Counted from the stretch's first letter, positions 1 to 8,205 are shown. The stretch is DNA of 14,567 bases from M0108 sp964523415 (GCA_964523415.1 CAZFZB010000070.1:1-14567), one strand, 5' to 3'. The notes: generated by a model from the letters alone, not told the origin. Translations and numbers: made by a program.

Positions 1-1309
1 GGGAAGGGACTCAAATTCATGCTGAAAGCGCCCCAGATCCCGGACGGTACCACAGACGAGAAGAACGTCGTCGGCCCGAATGTGGAAGTCCTTGGGGAAT
101 TCCACCAGTGCCTCCCCGCTCCGTTCGATGGCGATGATGTTGGCGCCCGACCTTTCCCGCACTTGGGCGTGCCAGGGATGTTGACCTTCCAGGGTACCGA
201 CGTCCAGACGGGTAATCCTGATACTGTTCTCAACGGGCACCAGTTGTTTGTCCAGCAGGTGATAGGCCAGGATCTTTCCCGCCACCTCCCCTTCCGAGAT
301 GGCGAAATCCGCCCCGGAACGGTACATCCGTTCGGTGTTGTGAGTGCGACTGACCCGGACGATCAAGGGTACCTCCGGGGCATAGTCGCGCACCGCGGCG
401 GTGGCAAAAATGGCCTCGCTATCATCGCTCAGGGCCAGGATGATGGCGCTCGCATCCCGCACCTGGGCCTGCTTGAGTGTAGAGAATTCAAGTATGTTGC
501 CGATGATATCGACGCCGGAGGTTCGCCGGATGTCGATGACGGTGCAGTTTTCGCCGACATCCTTCAGCATCTGCGCAACCTTGAAACCGACGGCGCCGTA
601 ACCAGCGACGACGATAGGCCCGGAACGCCGGATCGGCATGGCCATCCGTTCGACCTTCTCCAGATTGGCAATGAGGCCAACGACGATCAAGATGGCCCCG
701 GCCTTGAGTTGGGTATCGGGACCCTGCGCCGCGGAGAAGGTGCCACCATACCATTGCCCTATCACGGATACACCGTATTGGTAGCGGAGATTCAGATCCC
801 CCAGCCTTTGGTCGGCAAGGGGGCTGTCGGGGCGAATGCGAAACTCGGTCAGGCCGATCTGAGTACCCAGGAGATGCATGCCCTCGGCGGGGGGGCTGAT
901 ACGCAGGCTGGCCCGTGAGGCGAGGGCGCCACCAAGGACATGGGCGGGCGTAAAGACGTCGGTAGCGCCGATGCGCAGCATGGGCGTCCGATACAGGGGT
1001 TCTCTGGCCAGGGCGAAGATTTGTCCCTTGAAACCCGCTTCACGAGCGAGGATGGTGCAGGTGGCGTTGTCGTGATCGTTACCGAGGGTCACAACCGCTC
1101 GGGCATCCTTGATGTTGGCCATGGCGGAAGGGTCCTGGCCCAGCTTGCCGAAAACCACGGAATATTTTTGATCNNNNNNNNNNNNNNNNNNNNNNNNNNN
1201 NNNNNNNNNNNNNNNNNNNNNNNNNNNNNNNNNNNNNNNNNNNNNNNNNNNNNNNNNNNNNNNNNNNNNNNNNCAGACGCCGGGTCGATCGTGAGATGGT
1301 TATTGCCAT
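1..1309 (-). CDS. Tandem-RCK (TrkA_N/TrkA_C) protein, probable K+ channel; partial, interrupted by gap
   Basis: The minus strand is open from 1173 down to the window edge (391 codons, no stop). It reads, in order: the tail of a TrkA_N/RCK fold (ARAVVTLGNDHDNATCTILA), a TrkA_C-like domain, a second Rossmann fold with the nucleotide-binding motif VVAGYGAVGFKVAQ followed by VIDIRR, and a second TrkA_C domain ending near FESLP at base 1. Two RCK units in one chain occur in TrkA and in ligand-gated K+ channels such as GsuK. TrkA would start directly with its Rossmann fold, whereas the short piece before the gap (ATG at 1309, MAITISRSTRRL, or TTG at 1361) does not resemble one. I therefore infer an N-terminal pore module hidden in the gap. 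Neither start is in frame with the body if the gap were really 100 bases. The C-terminus lies outside the window. It lies downstream of, and co-directional with, the KdpDE-like genes, so it is probably in their operon. Domain call is solid; channel identity and start are not. Confidence 0.75.
1174..1273. other. Assembly gap (100 N) inside the RCK protein gene
   Basis: Exactly 100 N, the usual placeholder for a gap of unknown length. The reading frame of the RCK body does not connect to either candidate start on the far side at this spacing, and in the connecting frame a stop is met at 1300-1302 with no start before the gap. The true length therefore probably differs from 100, and the missing DNA should encode the N-terminal region. 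Confidence 0.95.
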
Positions 1310-1383
1310 GTTTGAATTGAGGGGTGACCTTCAGTTGGTGAATGGTTTCAGGCAAGGCCAAGGGGCGTGAAGGAGGGTGAAAC

Positions 1384-2082
1384 CTACACCGCTAAACGGT
1401 AGCCGATGCCCTGGACCGTCAGGATGAATCGTGGGTGCATGGGGTCGTCGCCCATTTTTTGCCGCAGATGACCAACTAGTACCCGCAAGTAATGGGTGTC
1501 CTCCTGGTGACCGCTACCCCAGACCTCGCGAAGGATCTGCTCATGGGTCAGGACCTGGCCTTGGCTGGCCACCAGGAGGCCCAAGAGGGAAAATTCCTTG
1601 CGGGATAAGGAGACTGGGGCGCCATCCACCATAACCTCGCGTCGTCCGAGATCGACCCTCAGGCCGGGAGACTCGAACAGAGCCGAGGCCGCCGCCTGAC
1701 GTTCCTCCTTTCGCAGCAATACCCTGACGCGAGCCATGAGTTCGCCGATGCCAAAGGGCTTGGTCACATAGTCGTTGGCGCCGGCGTCCAGGGCCTGGAT
1801 TTTCTCGATCTCCGAGGCTCGCACCGATAGTACTAAGATGGGAATGGTTGACCAGGCCCGGAGGCGAAGGATGAAGTCGAAGCCATCGAGATCGGGCAAC
1901 CCCAGATCCAGAATTACCAATTGGGGGGGGGAGGCCGCGCAGAACCTGAGACCTTCTTCCCCCAGGCGCGCCTCCCACACCTGATAGCCCTGGGCCTCCA
2001 GGCTGATGCGCACGAATTTGCGGATCTGGGCCTCATCCTCGACGATCAGCAAGTTCTCGATTCTGTTCATCATCCGAGTCAT
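1384..2082 (-). CDS. KdpE-like response regulator, OmpR/PhoB family
   Basis: A 232-residue cytoplasmic transcription regulator with a receiver domain (about 10-122) and a winged-helix DNA-binding domain (about 136-232). Visible receiver residues are the acidic pair in IVEDE (E15, D16), the phosphoacceptor D59 in LVILDLGLPD, and K108 in VTKPFGIGEL. The wing end GIGYRL is typical of OmpR-type effectors. The stretch ALDAGANDYVTKPFGIGEL is close to E. coli KdpE. The start codon overlaps the kinase stop as ATGA, implying translational coupling; M4 or M5 are alternative starts. KdpE normally activates kdpFABC at low K+ or high osmolarity. No kdp structural genes are here, so I infer that the targets are the divergent trkHA genes and/or the downstream RCK gene. 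Family assignment is firm; targets are inferred. Confidence 0.9.
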   Translation of the reverse strand: MTRMMNRIENLLIVEDEAQIRKFVRISLEAQGYQVWEARLGEEGLRFCAASPPQLVILDLGLPDLDGFDFILRLRAWSTIPILVLSVRASEIEKIQALDAGANDYVTKPFGIGELMARVRVLLRKEERQAAASALFESPGLRVDLGRREVMVDGAPVSLSRKEFSLLGLLVASQGQVLTHEQILREVWGSGHQEDTHYLRVLVGHLRQKMGDDPMHPRFILTVQGIGYRLAV

Positions 2083-3623
2083 GGCTTGGCCTCCGGACTG
2101 GTAAGGGGCAGACTAAGCCGGATCTGGGTCCCCAATCCCGAAGGCCCCGCCAGTGCCAGAATCTGGCCTCCGTGGGCGACAATCATGCCCCGGCAGATGG
2201 CCAGGCCCAGGCCACTCCCAAGGCGATTGTCACGATCCCCGCGCCGCACCGAGTAGAACATGTCAAACACTGCCTTTCGCTCCTTCTCTGGGATGCCGGG
2301 TCCTTGATCAGAGACCTCGATCCAGATTTCGTCCCCGGCCCGTACCGCCTGAATACCGATTCGCCCCTGTGCGGGGGAGAAGCGCGCCGCATTATCCAGC
2401 AGATTGATCAGGGTCTGCTCGATCAAGGAGCCCTGAACCCAGAGCAGGGGCAGGTCATCTGGAATCTGTACCTCCACCCGCAAACCGGCGAGGACGTCCG
2501 GGAGCCGGGTGATGGCACTGGCGATGATGTCATGCAGATCCACCCAATCGCGACGTAAATTAAGTTTGCCCTGACTCAAGCGGGTCAGGTCGAGCAGGTT
2601 TTGGATGTGGCGATCCAGGCGTTGGGCCTCGGCGGCGACCGTGGCTAACAAGTCCCGGCGATCCCCGACACTTATGGCATCGCCATATTCCAGCAAGCTG
2701 GTGGCTGAGCCGATGATGGAGGCCAGGGGGGTGCGCAAATCATGAGAGACGGAGGACAAGAGGGCCGAACGCAACTGCTCCGTCTCGGAGATCAGCTTGG
2801 CCTGTTCTAGATCCGCCGCCAAGCGGATACGATCCAAGGCTAAGGCGGCCTGATCGCACAGGCTGCGCAGCGACTCGTTCCAGTTGGGATCGGCCTGCCC
2901 CGTCATGGCCACCAGGCCTAGGATCTCCCGATCCGTAGCCAGGTGGTGGAAGATCCAGTCACCCCTCACCAGGGGCCCCCGCCCAACCTGATGCCAGGCG
3001 GCGATCAGGTCCTCAGGGGCCGGGTGACGGTCATCACCTCGTCGGCGGCGCTCAGTTGGCGGATTCTGACCCTCGGTGATCAGGATGCGGATCGTCCCAA
3101 TGTTTCCGGGGCGCGTCAAGGCGAGTTGATCGGCCAAGGCATCGAGCACCTCCTCCCCGTTCATGGCGGAGGCCAAACGGCGACTGAAATCGTAGAGGCT
3201 GGAGATACGTGCCAGGGAGGCGCGGTGCTCGGCCATTTCCTCGCACATGCGTGAGGCCAGATTTCCCGAAATGGCTGACACCAACAGAAAGAAGGTCAGG
3301 GTGGTCACGTCCCCATCACTTGCCACCTTGAAGGTGTAACGAGGCTCGGTAAAAAAGAAATTAAAGGCGAGGAAACTCAGGAAACTGGCAAACAGGGAAG
3401 GGCCTAGTCCGGCGCGGGCGGAGACGACGAGAACTCCCGTTAGAAAGAGGAGCGAATGGCTGGCATGAGAGAAAAGGCCAGGTAGGAGGAAGGCGAGGGC
3501 CACCGTAACCGTCACGACCATCACGGCAAATAGATAGGGCATAAGGGGTGTATCCGTCTGGGGCTGGTATTCGATGCGGGGAATAGCCCTGGTTGAGAAG
3601 ACGGATGAGGTCAAAACGCGCAC
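2079..3623 (-). CDS. Short KdpD-like sensor histidine kinase lacking the N-terminal KdpD/Usp modules
   Basis: A 514-residue inner-membrane kinase. Four membrane segments in the DUF4118 arrangement of KdpD lie at about 29-50, 56-91 (two helices) and 105-124. A GAF-like region follows (about 140-268), then the HisKA domain with phosphoacceptor H294 in SSVSHDLRTPLASIIG. The ATPase has an N box at NLLDNAARFSP (407-417), DQGPGIP (439-445) and GSGLGLAI (469-476). E. coli KdpD has roughly 890 residues; its N-terminal KdpD and Usp-like regions, which take part in K+ and nucleotide sensing, are absent. The GTG start at 3623 has no clear ribosome-binding site; ATG at 3542, just before the first membrane helix, is the alternative. 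It should phosphorylate the regulator encoded directly downstream. Confidence 0.88.
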   Translation of the reverse strand: MRVLTSSVFSTRAIPRIEYQPQTDTPLMPYLFAVMVVTVTVALAFLLPGLFSHASHSLLFLTGVLVVSARAGLGPSLFASFLSFLAFNFFFTEPRYTFKVASDGDVTTLTFFLLVSAISGNLASRMCEEMAEHRASLARISSLYDFSRRLASAMNGEEVLDALADQLALTRPGNIGTIRILITEGQNPPTERRRRGDDRHPAPEDLIAAWHQVGRGPLVRGDWIFHHLATDREILGLVAMTGQADPNWNESLRSLCDQAALALDRIRLAADLEQAKLISETEQLRSALLSSVSHDLRTPLASIIGSATSLLEYGDAISVGDRRDLLATVAAEAQRLDRHIQNLLDLTRLSQGKLNLRRDWVDLHDIIASAITRLPDVLAGLRVEVQIPDDLPLLWVQGSLIEQTLINLLDNAARFSPAQGRIGIQAVRAGDEIWIEVSDQGPGIPEKERKAVFDMFYSVRRGDRDNRLGSGLGLAICRGMIVAHGGQILALAGPSGLGTQIRLSLPLTSPEAKP

Positions 3624-3656
3624 CAGAAGGAATCAAGGAGGGAATTTAATAGAATG

Positions 3657-3664
3657 TTTATACT
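3657..3664. promoter_or_regulatory. TTTATACT motif: candidate KdpE half-site and minus-strand -10 element
   Basis: TTTATACT resembles, from memory, the T-rich KdpE-binding stretch of the E. coli kdpFABC promoter. Read on the minus strand, bases 3662-3657 give TATAAA, a plausible -10 hexamer for the kinase operon, though no good -35 lies 17 bases upstream. An 8-base match is weak by itself; only the position between KdpDE-like and Trk genes makes it worth listing. Confidence 0.3.
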
Positions 3665-3685
3665 GTCGCAGCAGCACAGCACTTG

Positions 3686-3713
3686 GTGTAAAAATTTCAT
3701 AAAAAATTTACAC
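3686..3713. repeat. Interrupted palindrome GTGTAAA-N14-TTTACAC, candidate operator
   Basis: Perfect 7-base inverted arms lie at 3686-3692 (GTGTAAA) and 3707-3713 (TTTACAC) with a 14-base AT-rich spacer. The centre-to-centre spacing of 21 bases is about two helical turns, as expected for a dimeric regulator contacting one DNA face. It sits inside the divergent control region. The binding protein is unknown; the KdpE-like regulator is the obvious candidate. Confidence 0.4.
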
Positions 3714-3865
3714 AACTTTTATATGACCTCCCCACCTGGGAACTCGATAATCTTTTTGTCATTTTAGATCTAGGGGACCCGAAATAGGGCATGGGGCCGT
3801 CCTGGCTACCGCCGCGAAGGCGGGTACGCACCCTGGAACAAACCCTTCTCGAGCTTTCGACCTCT

Positions 3866-5314
3866 ATGCATTGGCGCGCCATTACCCGGCTATTCGGCAT
3901 CCTACTGGTACTTTATAGCCTCAACTTCCTGCCCTCGATCGGCGTTGCCTATTACTATGGCGATGGCCAGGAAGGAATCTTTTACAAATCCTTTCTCCTG
4001 ACCCTGGTAGCGGGGGGGCTGCTCTGGCTTCCCAATTGGAAAGCGCACCAGGAACTCTCGGTGCGCGATGGCTTTTTGGTGGTTACCCTCTTCTGGATCC
4101 TGCTGGGGGTGGTCGGGGCCCTGCCCTTCATGTTCGGACTGCATTGGAGTCTGACGGACGCGGTCTTCGAGTCCATCTCCGGTTTCACCACCACGGGCGC
4201 AAGCGTCATCCTCAGCGGCATCGACCAACTGCCTCCCTCCATCCTATACCATCGCCAGCAACTCAACTTCCTCGGTGGCATGGGCATCGTCGTCCTGGCC
4301 GTTGCGGTATTGCCTTTGCTGGGTGTCGGTGGCATGCAGCTCTACCGGGCCGAGTCCTCCGGGGTCTCCAAGAACGAAAAGTTGACCCCCCGCATCGCCG
4401 AAACGGCCCGCTCCCTCTGGCTGGTCTATTTCGTCCTCACCCTCGGTTGCGCCCTGGCCTTTTGGGCGGCGGGGATGAGCCTTTTCGATGCTATTGGCCA
4501 TTCCTACGCGGCGGTTGGGACTGGCGGCTTCTCGACCCATGATGCCAGTTTTGGTTATTGGAACAGCCCTCTGATCGAGGGGATCGCCATCTTCTTCATG
4601 CTTGCTGGGGGCGCCAATTTCGCCGTCCATTTCCTCGCCTGGCAACGCCGGTCGCTGTGGCCCCTGGTTCGGGATTCGGAGGTGCGGGCCTATGTACTCA
4701 TTTTTTTGGGTTCGACCCTTTTCGTTGCCGCCACCTTGGCCTTCACCGGGACTTACGACAATGGCTGGCAGGCCCTGCGCCATGGTGCCTTCCAGGTCGC
4801 CTCCATCCTGACCAGCACGGGCTTTACCACCGCGGTCTTTGCCGATTGGCCCCTCTATCTGCCCCTGGTCTTGGTTACCCTCTCCTTTATCGGCGGTAGT
4901 GCGGGCTCCACGGCGGGCGGGATCAAGGTGGTGCGCATCCAGTTGTTGGGCAAGCTCGGACTGCGACAGCTTTTTTTGCTCGCACATCCGCAGGCCGTAT
5001 CCCATATCAAGCTGGGCCGGCGGCCGGTCTCGGAGCAGATCCTGTTTTCAGTTTGGGGCTTCTACGTCCTCTACATCTCCAGCACCCTGCTGCTGACGAT
5101 TGCCATGATGGGGGCTGGCCTGGATTTTGTTTCCGCCTTTGGCGCAGTCCAGTCCACTATCAATCTCTGCGGACCGGGTCTTGGCAAGGTCTCCGTCACC
5201 TACGCCGAGGTCAATGATGTGGTCAAATGGCTGGGATCCTTTGCCATGCTGTTGGGCCGGCTTGAAATCTTCACCCTCCTGATCCTCTTCCTGCCGGCCT
5301 ATTGGCGGCATTGA
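3866..5314 (+). CDS. trkH: Trk system potassium transporter, membrane subunit TrkH
   Basis: K+-translocating inner-membrane subunit of the Trk uptake system, which works with a TrkA ring. From ATG 3866 it has 482 residues, essentially the E. coli TrkH length, and starts MHWRAITRLFG, matching E. coli MHFRAITRIVG. A longer in-frame ATG at 3791 would add 25 hydrophilic residues and is unlikely. The four selectivity-filter loops are visible: TTTGAS (108-113), VGTGGF (217-222), TSTGFTT (316-322) and LCGPGLG (434-440). The flexible intramembrane loop GGSAGSTAGGIKVVR lies at 343-357, and GGMGIVVLAVAVLP (137-150) is a TrkH signature. The fourth filter has Cys where E. coli has Leu just before GPGLG. 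trkA follows after 34 bases, so the two are probably one operon. Confidence 0.96.
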   Translation: MHWRAITRLFGILLVLYSLNFLPSIGVAYYYGDGQEGIFYKSFLLTLVAGGLLWLPNWKAHQELSVRDGFLVVTLFWILLGVVGALPFMFGLHWSLTDAVFESISGFTTTGASVILSGIDQLPPSILYHRQQLNFLGGMGIVVLAVAVLPLLGVGGMQLYRAESSGVSKNEKLTPRIAETARSLWLVYFVLTLGCALAFWAAGMSLFDAIGHSYAAVGTGGFSTHDASFGYWNSPLIEGIAIFFMLAGGANFAVHFLAWQRRSLWPLVRDSEVRAYVLIFLGSTLFVAATLAFTGTYDNGWQALRHGAFQVASILTSTGFTTAVFADWPLYLPLVLVTLSFIGGSAGSTAGGIKVVRIQLLGKLGLRQLFLLAHPQAVSHIKLGRRPVSEQILFSVWGFYVLYISSTLLLTIAMMGAGLDFVSAFGAVQSTINLCGPGLGKVSVTYAEVNDVVKWLGSFAMLLGRLEIFTLLILFLPAYWRH

Positions 5315-5348
5315 TATTCGCCATGCCACGAAGTCGGACTAAAAGGTC

Positions 5349-6725
5349 ATGAAAATCGTCATCCTCGGTGCGGGCCAGGTAGGCCGTACGGTTGCCCATA
5401 GCCTCGCCAACGAGGATAACGACATCACGGTGGTCGATCGTGATCCCCTCTTGCTGCAACTCTTGCAGGAACGTCTCGACCTGCGCACGGTGACGGGTCA
5501 TGCCGCCTACCCGGAGGTACTGATCGAGGCTGGAATTCAAAACGCCGATCTCATCCTGGCCGTCACCAACAGCGATGAGACCAACATGATCGCCTGCCAG
5601 CTCGCTCACACCCTGTTTCAAACCCCTACGCGGCTGGCGCGAGTACGGGATACCAACTATCTCGCCCACCCCCAACTCTTTTCGGCCCAGGCCATCCCCA
5701 TCGACTATATCGTGAGCCCCGAACGGCTTGTCACTACTTTTATATTTCACCTGATCGAACAGCCGGGTTGTTTGCAGATTCTCGACTTTCTGGATGGCCA
5801 GGCGCAATTGGTGGCGGTACGGGTGCAAGTGGGCAGTCCCATGGTCGGTCAACCGCTGCATCTGTTGCCGAGCCTGGTCCCCAACACGGAAAGCCGGCTG
5901 GTGGCCATTTACCGGCGTGGCCAGGTCATCATGCCGGAGGGTGAGACCATCATCGGGGTCAATGACGAGATTTTCTTCCTGGCCGCCAGTCCCGACATAC
6001 CGCGCTTTGTCGGTGCCTTCCACCATTCTCAGGCACCTTATCGTCAGGTCATGATCGCAGGGGGTGGCAATATCGGTACCCAGTTAGCGCAACGTATCGC
6101 CGCGAACCATCGGGTTACCGTCATCGAGCGCGACATCGGGCGATACCGCAATCTGGCAGGGACCCTGAAAGACGGCATCGTCATCCTGCGTGGAGATGCT
6201 GGCGATGCCGATTTGCTGCACCGGCAGGGCATCGCCAATACCGATGTGTTTTGCGCCGTGACCAACGATGAGGAGGCCAATATCCTGTCCGCGACCCTGG
6301 CCAAGCGGCTGGGGGTGCGCAAGACCATTGCCATCGTCAACAGCCCCAGTTATGTGGACCTGGTACAGGACACCACTATCGATATTGCCGTCTCGCCGGC
6401 ACAGGTCACCATCGGGGCCCTCCTCACCCATATTCGCCGAGGTGATGTCGAGGCCGTGTACTCGCTCCGCCGGGGCGCCGCCGAGGCTATCGAACTTACC
6501 GTCCATGGCGATAGGCGCTCCTCGCGCGTCATTGGACGCCCCATCGCCAAACTGGCGTTCCCCCCGGGCGTCAGCATCGGCGTTATCGCTCGCCAGGGCC
6601 AACTCATCTTTCCGCACCACAACATCCAGATCGAGCAGGAGGATCGGGTTGTCCTGTTTCTGGCCGACAAACGTCAGATCAAGGCCGTCGAGCGGCTCTT
6701 CGATGTCACCTTCTCATTTCTCTAA
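5349..6725 (+). CDS. trkA: Trk system K+ regulatory subunit TrkA (NAD-binding)
   Basis: Cytoplasmic ring-forming subunit that binds NAD(H)/ATP and gates TrkH. At 458 residues it equals E. coli TrkA and has the expected duplicated layout: a first Rossmann fold with GAGQVG (7-12) and acidic D30 ending the second strand, a first TrkA_C (about 140-220), a second Rossmann fold with GGGNIG (238-243) and E260, and a second TrkA_C (about 365-455). The start is preceded by AAAAGG a few bases upstream and lies 34 bases after trkH. No truncation or missing motif is seen. Its repeated RCK architecture is shared with the minus-strand protein at the left edge, but that protein carries extra N-terminal sequence. 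Confidence 0.97.
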   Translation: MKIVILGAGQVGRTVAHSLANEDNDITVVDRDPLLLQLLQERLDLRTVTGHAAYPEVLIEAGIQNADLILAVTNSDETNMIACQLAHTLFQTPTRLARVRDTNYLAHPQLFSAQAIPIDYIVSPERLVTTFIFHLIEQPGCLQILDFLDGQAQLVAVRVQVGSPMVGQPLHLLPSLVPNTESRLVAIYRRGQVIMPEGETIIGVNDEIFFLAASPDIPRFVGAFHHSQAPYRQVMIAGGGNIGTQLAQRIAANHRVTVIERDIGRYRNLAGTLKDGIVILRGDAGDADLLHRQGIANTDVFCAVTNDEEANILSATLAKRLGVRKTIAIVNSPSYVDLVQDTTIDIAVSPAQVTIGALLTHIRRGDVEAVYSLRRGAAEAIELTVHGDRRSSRVIGRPIAKLAFPPGVSIGVIARQGQLIFPHHNIQIEQEDRVVLFLADKRQIKAVERLFDVTFSFL

Positions 6726-6756
6726 GGAATCGCTATCCAGATGCCATCCAGGCACC

Positions 6757-6787
6757 TGATCAGCCCGTCTCCGTGTGCGGCTGGTCA
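6757..6787 (+). other. Stem-loop downstream of trkA
   Basis: TGATCAGCC (6757-6765) can pair with GGCTGGTCA (6779-6787) through nine pairs, one of them a G-T wobble, leaving a 13-base loop. There is no T-run after it, so it is not a standard intrinsic terminator. It could protect the trkA mRNA end or assist Rho-dependent termination. Confidence 0.3.
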
Positions 6788-6937
6788 TCGAGGAGGTTGG
6801 GTTCCCGGCGCTGGTGAAGGGCCTTTCCCGGGCAGCTGATAGGCTAGCCCCCCCACCGCATTCTATCTGGGCTTGCGGAGTCCCTTTTCCGGCTATTTCC
6901 CCTCCGCCTGCTTCCGGCCTGACCCCCGCGACGTTTC

Positions 6938-6946
6938 TGTTAGAAT
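6938..6946 (+). promoter_or_regulatory. Extended -10 promoter candidate for proA operon
   Basis: TGTTAGAAT combines an upstream TG with TAGAAT, five of six matches to TATAAT, the extended -10 pattern of sigma-70 promoters. No clear -35 lies upstream, which extended -10 promoters can tolerate. Transcription would begin near 6953, giving a leader of about 60 bases before the proA ATG. Confidence 0.45.
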
Positions 6947-7013
6947 CCGCACAGCCATGAGCCCCTTGGGCTTGCCAAACTTGCCTATCCATCAGCCTTA
7001 CGGGATCTCACCC

Positions 7014-8165
7014 ATGTCCGAGACTCAGATCAGCGATATCGCCGCCTACATGCGGCANNNNNNNNNNNNNNNNNNNNNNNNNNNNNNNNNNNNNNNNNNN
7101 NNNNNNNNNNNNNNNNNNNNNNNNNNNNNNNNNNNNNNNNNNNNNNNNNNNNNNNNNGGGCTGCGGGAGGTCGCGGCCCTGGCGGACCCGGTGGGGGCCG
7201 TTTTCGATCTCAACTACCGGCCTTCCGGGATTCAGGTAGGGAGGATGCGGGTCCCCTTGGGCGTGGTCGGCATCATCTATGAATCCAGGCCCAATGTGAC
7301 GGCGGACGCGGCGGCCCTCTGCCTTAAATCCGGCAATGCCACCGTCCTTAGGGGTGGCTCCGAGGCCTTTAACTCCAATCAAGCGATAGCCACCTGTATT
7401 CAAAGTGGCCTGGCCGCTGCGGGCCTACCCAGGGACGGAGTTCAGGTGATTGCCACCACCGACCGCGCGGCCGTGGGCGCCCTCATCGCCATGCCAGAAT
7501 ACGTGGATGTCATCATTCCCCGCGGCGGCAAGGGCCTGATCGAACGTATCAGCCGCGAGGCGAGGGTACCGGTCATCAAGCACCTGGATGGTATTTGTCA
7601 TGTTTACATCGATGATAAGGCCGATCCAGCCAAGGTGCTGCCTATCGTCATGAACGCCAAGACCCAACGTTACGGCACCTGCAATACCCTGGAGACCCTG
7701 CTGATCGCCGAGGGGGTTGCTGAGGACCTGCTGCCCGGTATTGCGGCGGCCCTGCTGGCAAAGGATGTCGAACTGAGAGGATGCCCGCGGACCTGCGGAC
7801 TCGTCCCCCAGGCGCTTCCAGCGACCGCGGAGGACTGGGACACTGAATATCTGGCGCCTATCCTGTCGATTCGGGTGGTGGCGGATCTGGACGAGGCCAT
7901 GGACCACATAGCCCGGCATGGATCGCAACATACGGACAGCATCCTCACCGAGGATTACAGCCGGGCCCGTCGATTCCTGCGCGAGGTGGACAGCAGTTCC
8001 GTCATGGTCAACGCCTCCACCCGTTTCGCGGATGGCTTCGAGTATGGCCTGGGTGCGGAAATCGGTATCAGCACCGATAAGTTTCACGCCCGTGGCCCCG
8101 TTGGCCTGGAGGGACTGACCTCGGTCAAATTCATCGTCCTGGGCAACGGCGAGGTACGGGCTTGA
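7014..8165 (+). CDS. proA: Gamma-glutamyl phosphate reductase ProA, interrupted by gap
   Basis: NADPH-dependent reductase making glutamate-5-semialdehyde in proline synthesis. The start at 7014 (MSETQISDIAAYMR) fits the family; an in-frame extension to 6873 or 6957 is unlike ProA. After the gap the protein is intact: RVPLGVVGIIYESRPNVTAD, LRGGSEAFNSN, IPRGGKGLIERI, the catalytic cysteine in KTQRYGTCNTLETLL, EVDSSSVMVNASTRF and the C-terminal LGAEIGISTDKFHARGP. Compared with E. coli ProA, about 65-70 residues between the N-terminus and LADPVGAV are missing, about twice what 100 N would hold. nadD follows after 40 bases. I see no proB; proA pairing with nadD instead is common in gammaproteobacteria. 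Confidence 0.95.
   Translation: MSETQISDIAAYMRXXXXXXXXXXXXXXXXXXXXXXXXXXXXXXXXXXGLREVAALADPVGAVFDLNYRPSGIQVGRMRVPLGVVGIIYESRPNVTADAAALCLKSGNATVLRGGSEAFNSNQAIATCIQSGLAAAGLPRDGVQVIATTDRAAVGALIAMPEYVDVIIPRGGKGLIERISREARVPVIKHLDGICHVYIDDKADPAKVLPIVMNAKTQRYGTCNTLETLLIAEGVAEDLLPGIAAALLAKDVELRGCPRTCGLVPQALPATAEDWDTEYLAPILSIRVVADLDEAMDHIARHGSQHTDSILTEDYSRARRFLREVDSSSVMVNASTRFADGFEYGLGAEIGISTDKFHARGPVGLEGLTSVKFIVLGNGEVRA
7058..7157. other. Assembly gap (100 N) in proA
   Basis: Exactly 100 N. The frame happens to continue across it, but comparison with E. coli ProA suggests roughly 200 bases are really missing. The gene is probably intact in the genome. Confidence 0.95.
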
Positions 8166-8205
8166 TAGGGGCCCTGGGCTCGCCCGGCGGGGTTGATTTA
8201 GAGGC

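Larger units (their letters stand above)
3624..3865. promoter_or_regulatory. AT-rich divergent control region between the kinase operon and trkHA
   Basis: Bases 3624-3865 separate the two divergent K+ transcription units and are visibly more AT-rich than the flanking genes, especially 3640-3770. It holds a T-rich KdpE-like motif (3657-3664), an interrupted palindrome (3686-3713) and several weak promoter-like hexamers such as TTGTCA at 3756-3761, none with a convincing partner. I infer that both transcripts start here and share operators. Confidence 0.6.
6726..7013. other. Intergenic region between trkA and proA
   Basis: No convincing gene is seen in these 288 bases; reading frames here are proline- or arginine-rich and look random. 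It contains a stem-loop at 6757-6787 and a promoter-like extended -10 at 6938-6946. The pyrimidine-rich tract at about 6888-6915 is notable but unexplained. Confidence 0.6.

Noticed and set aside
19..918. A 299-codon plus-strand open frame
   Set aside because: It is exactly antisense, codon for codon, to the RCK protein and has no recognisable domain; the minus-strand product has clear TrkA_N/TrkA_C motifs.
3791..3865. Longer start for trkH at ATG 3791
   Set aside because: The 25 extra residues are Arg-rich and absent from E. coli TrkH, whose start aligns with M26 at 3866.
4244..5005. A 253-codon minus-strand frame within trkH
   Set aside because: The product is polar and repetitive in Gly/Gln/Glu, typical of the antisense of a hydrophobic GC-rich gene; trkH on the other strand is unmistakable.
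5271..6026. A 251-codon minus-strand frame over the trkH end and trkA
   Set aside because: It is an antisense shadow of trkA with no motif, and it crosses two well-supported genes.
6714..6992. A minus-strand frame between trkA and proA
   Set aside because: It overlaps the end of trkA and the putative proA promoter, has no domain, and its composition looks random.
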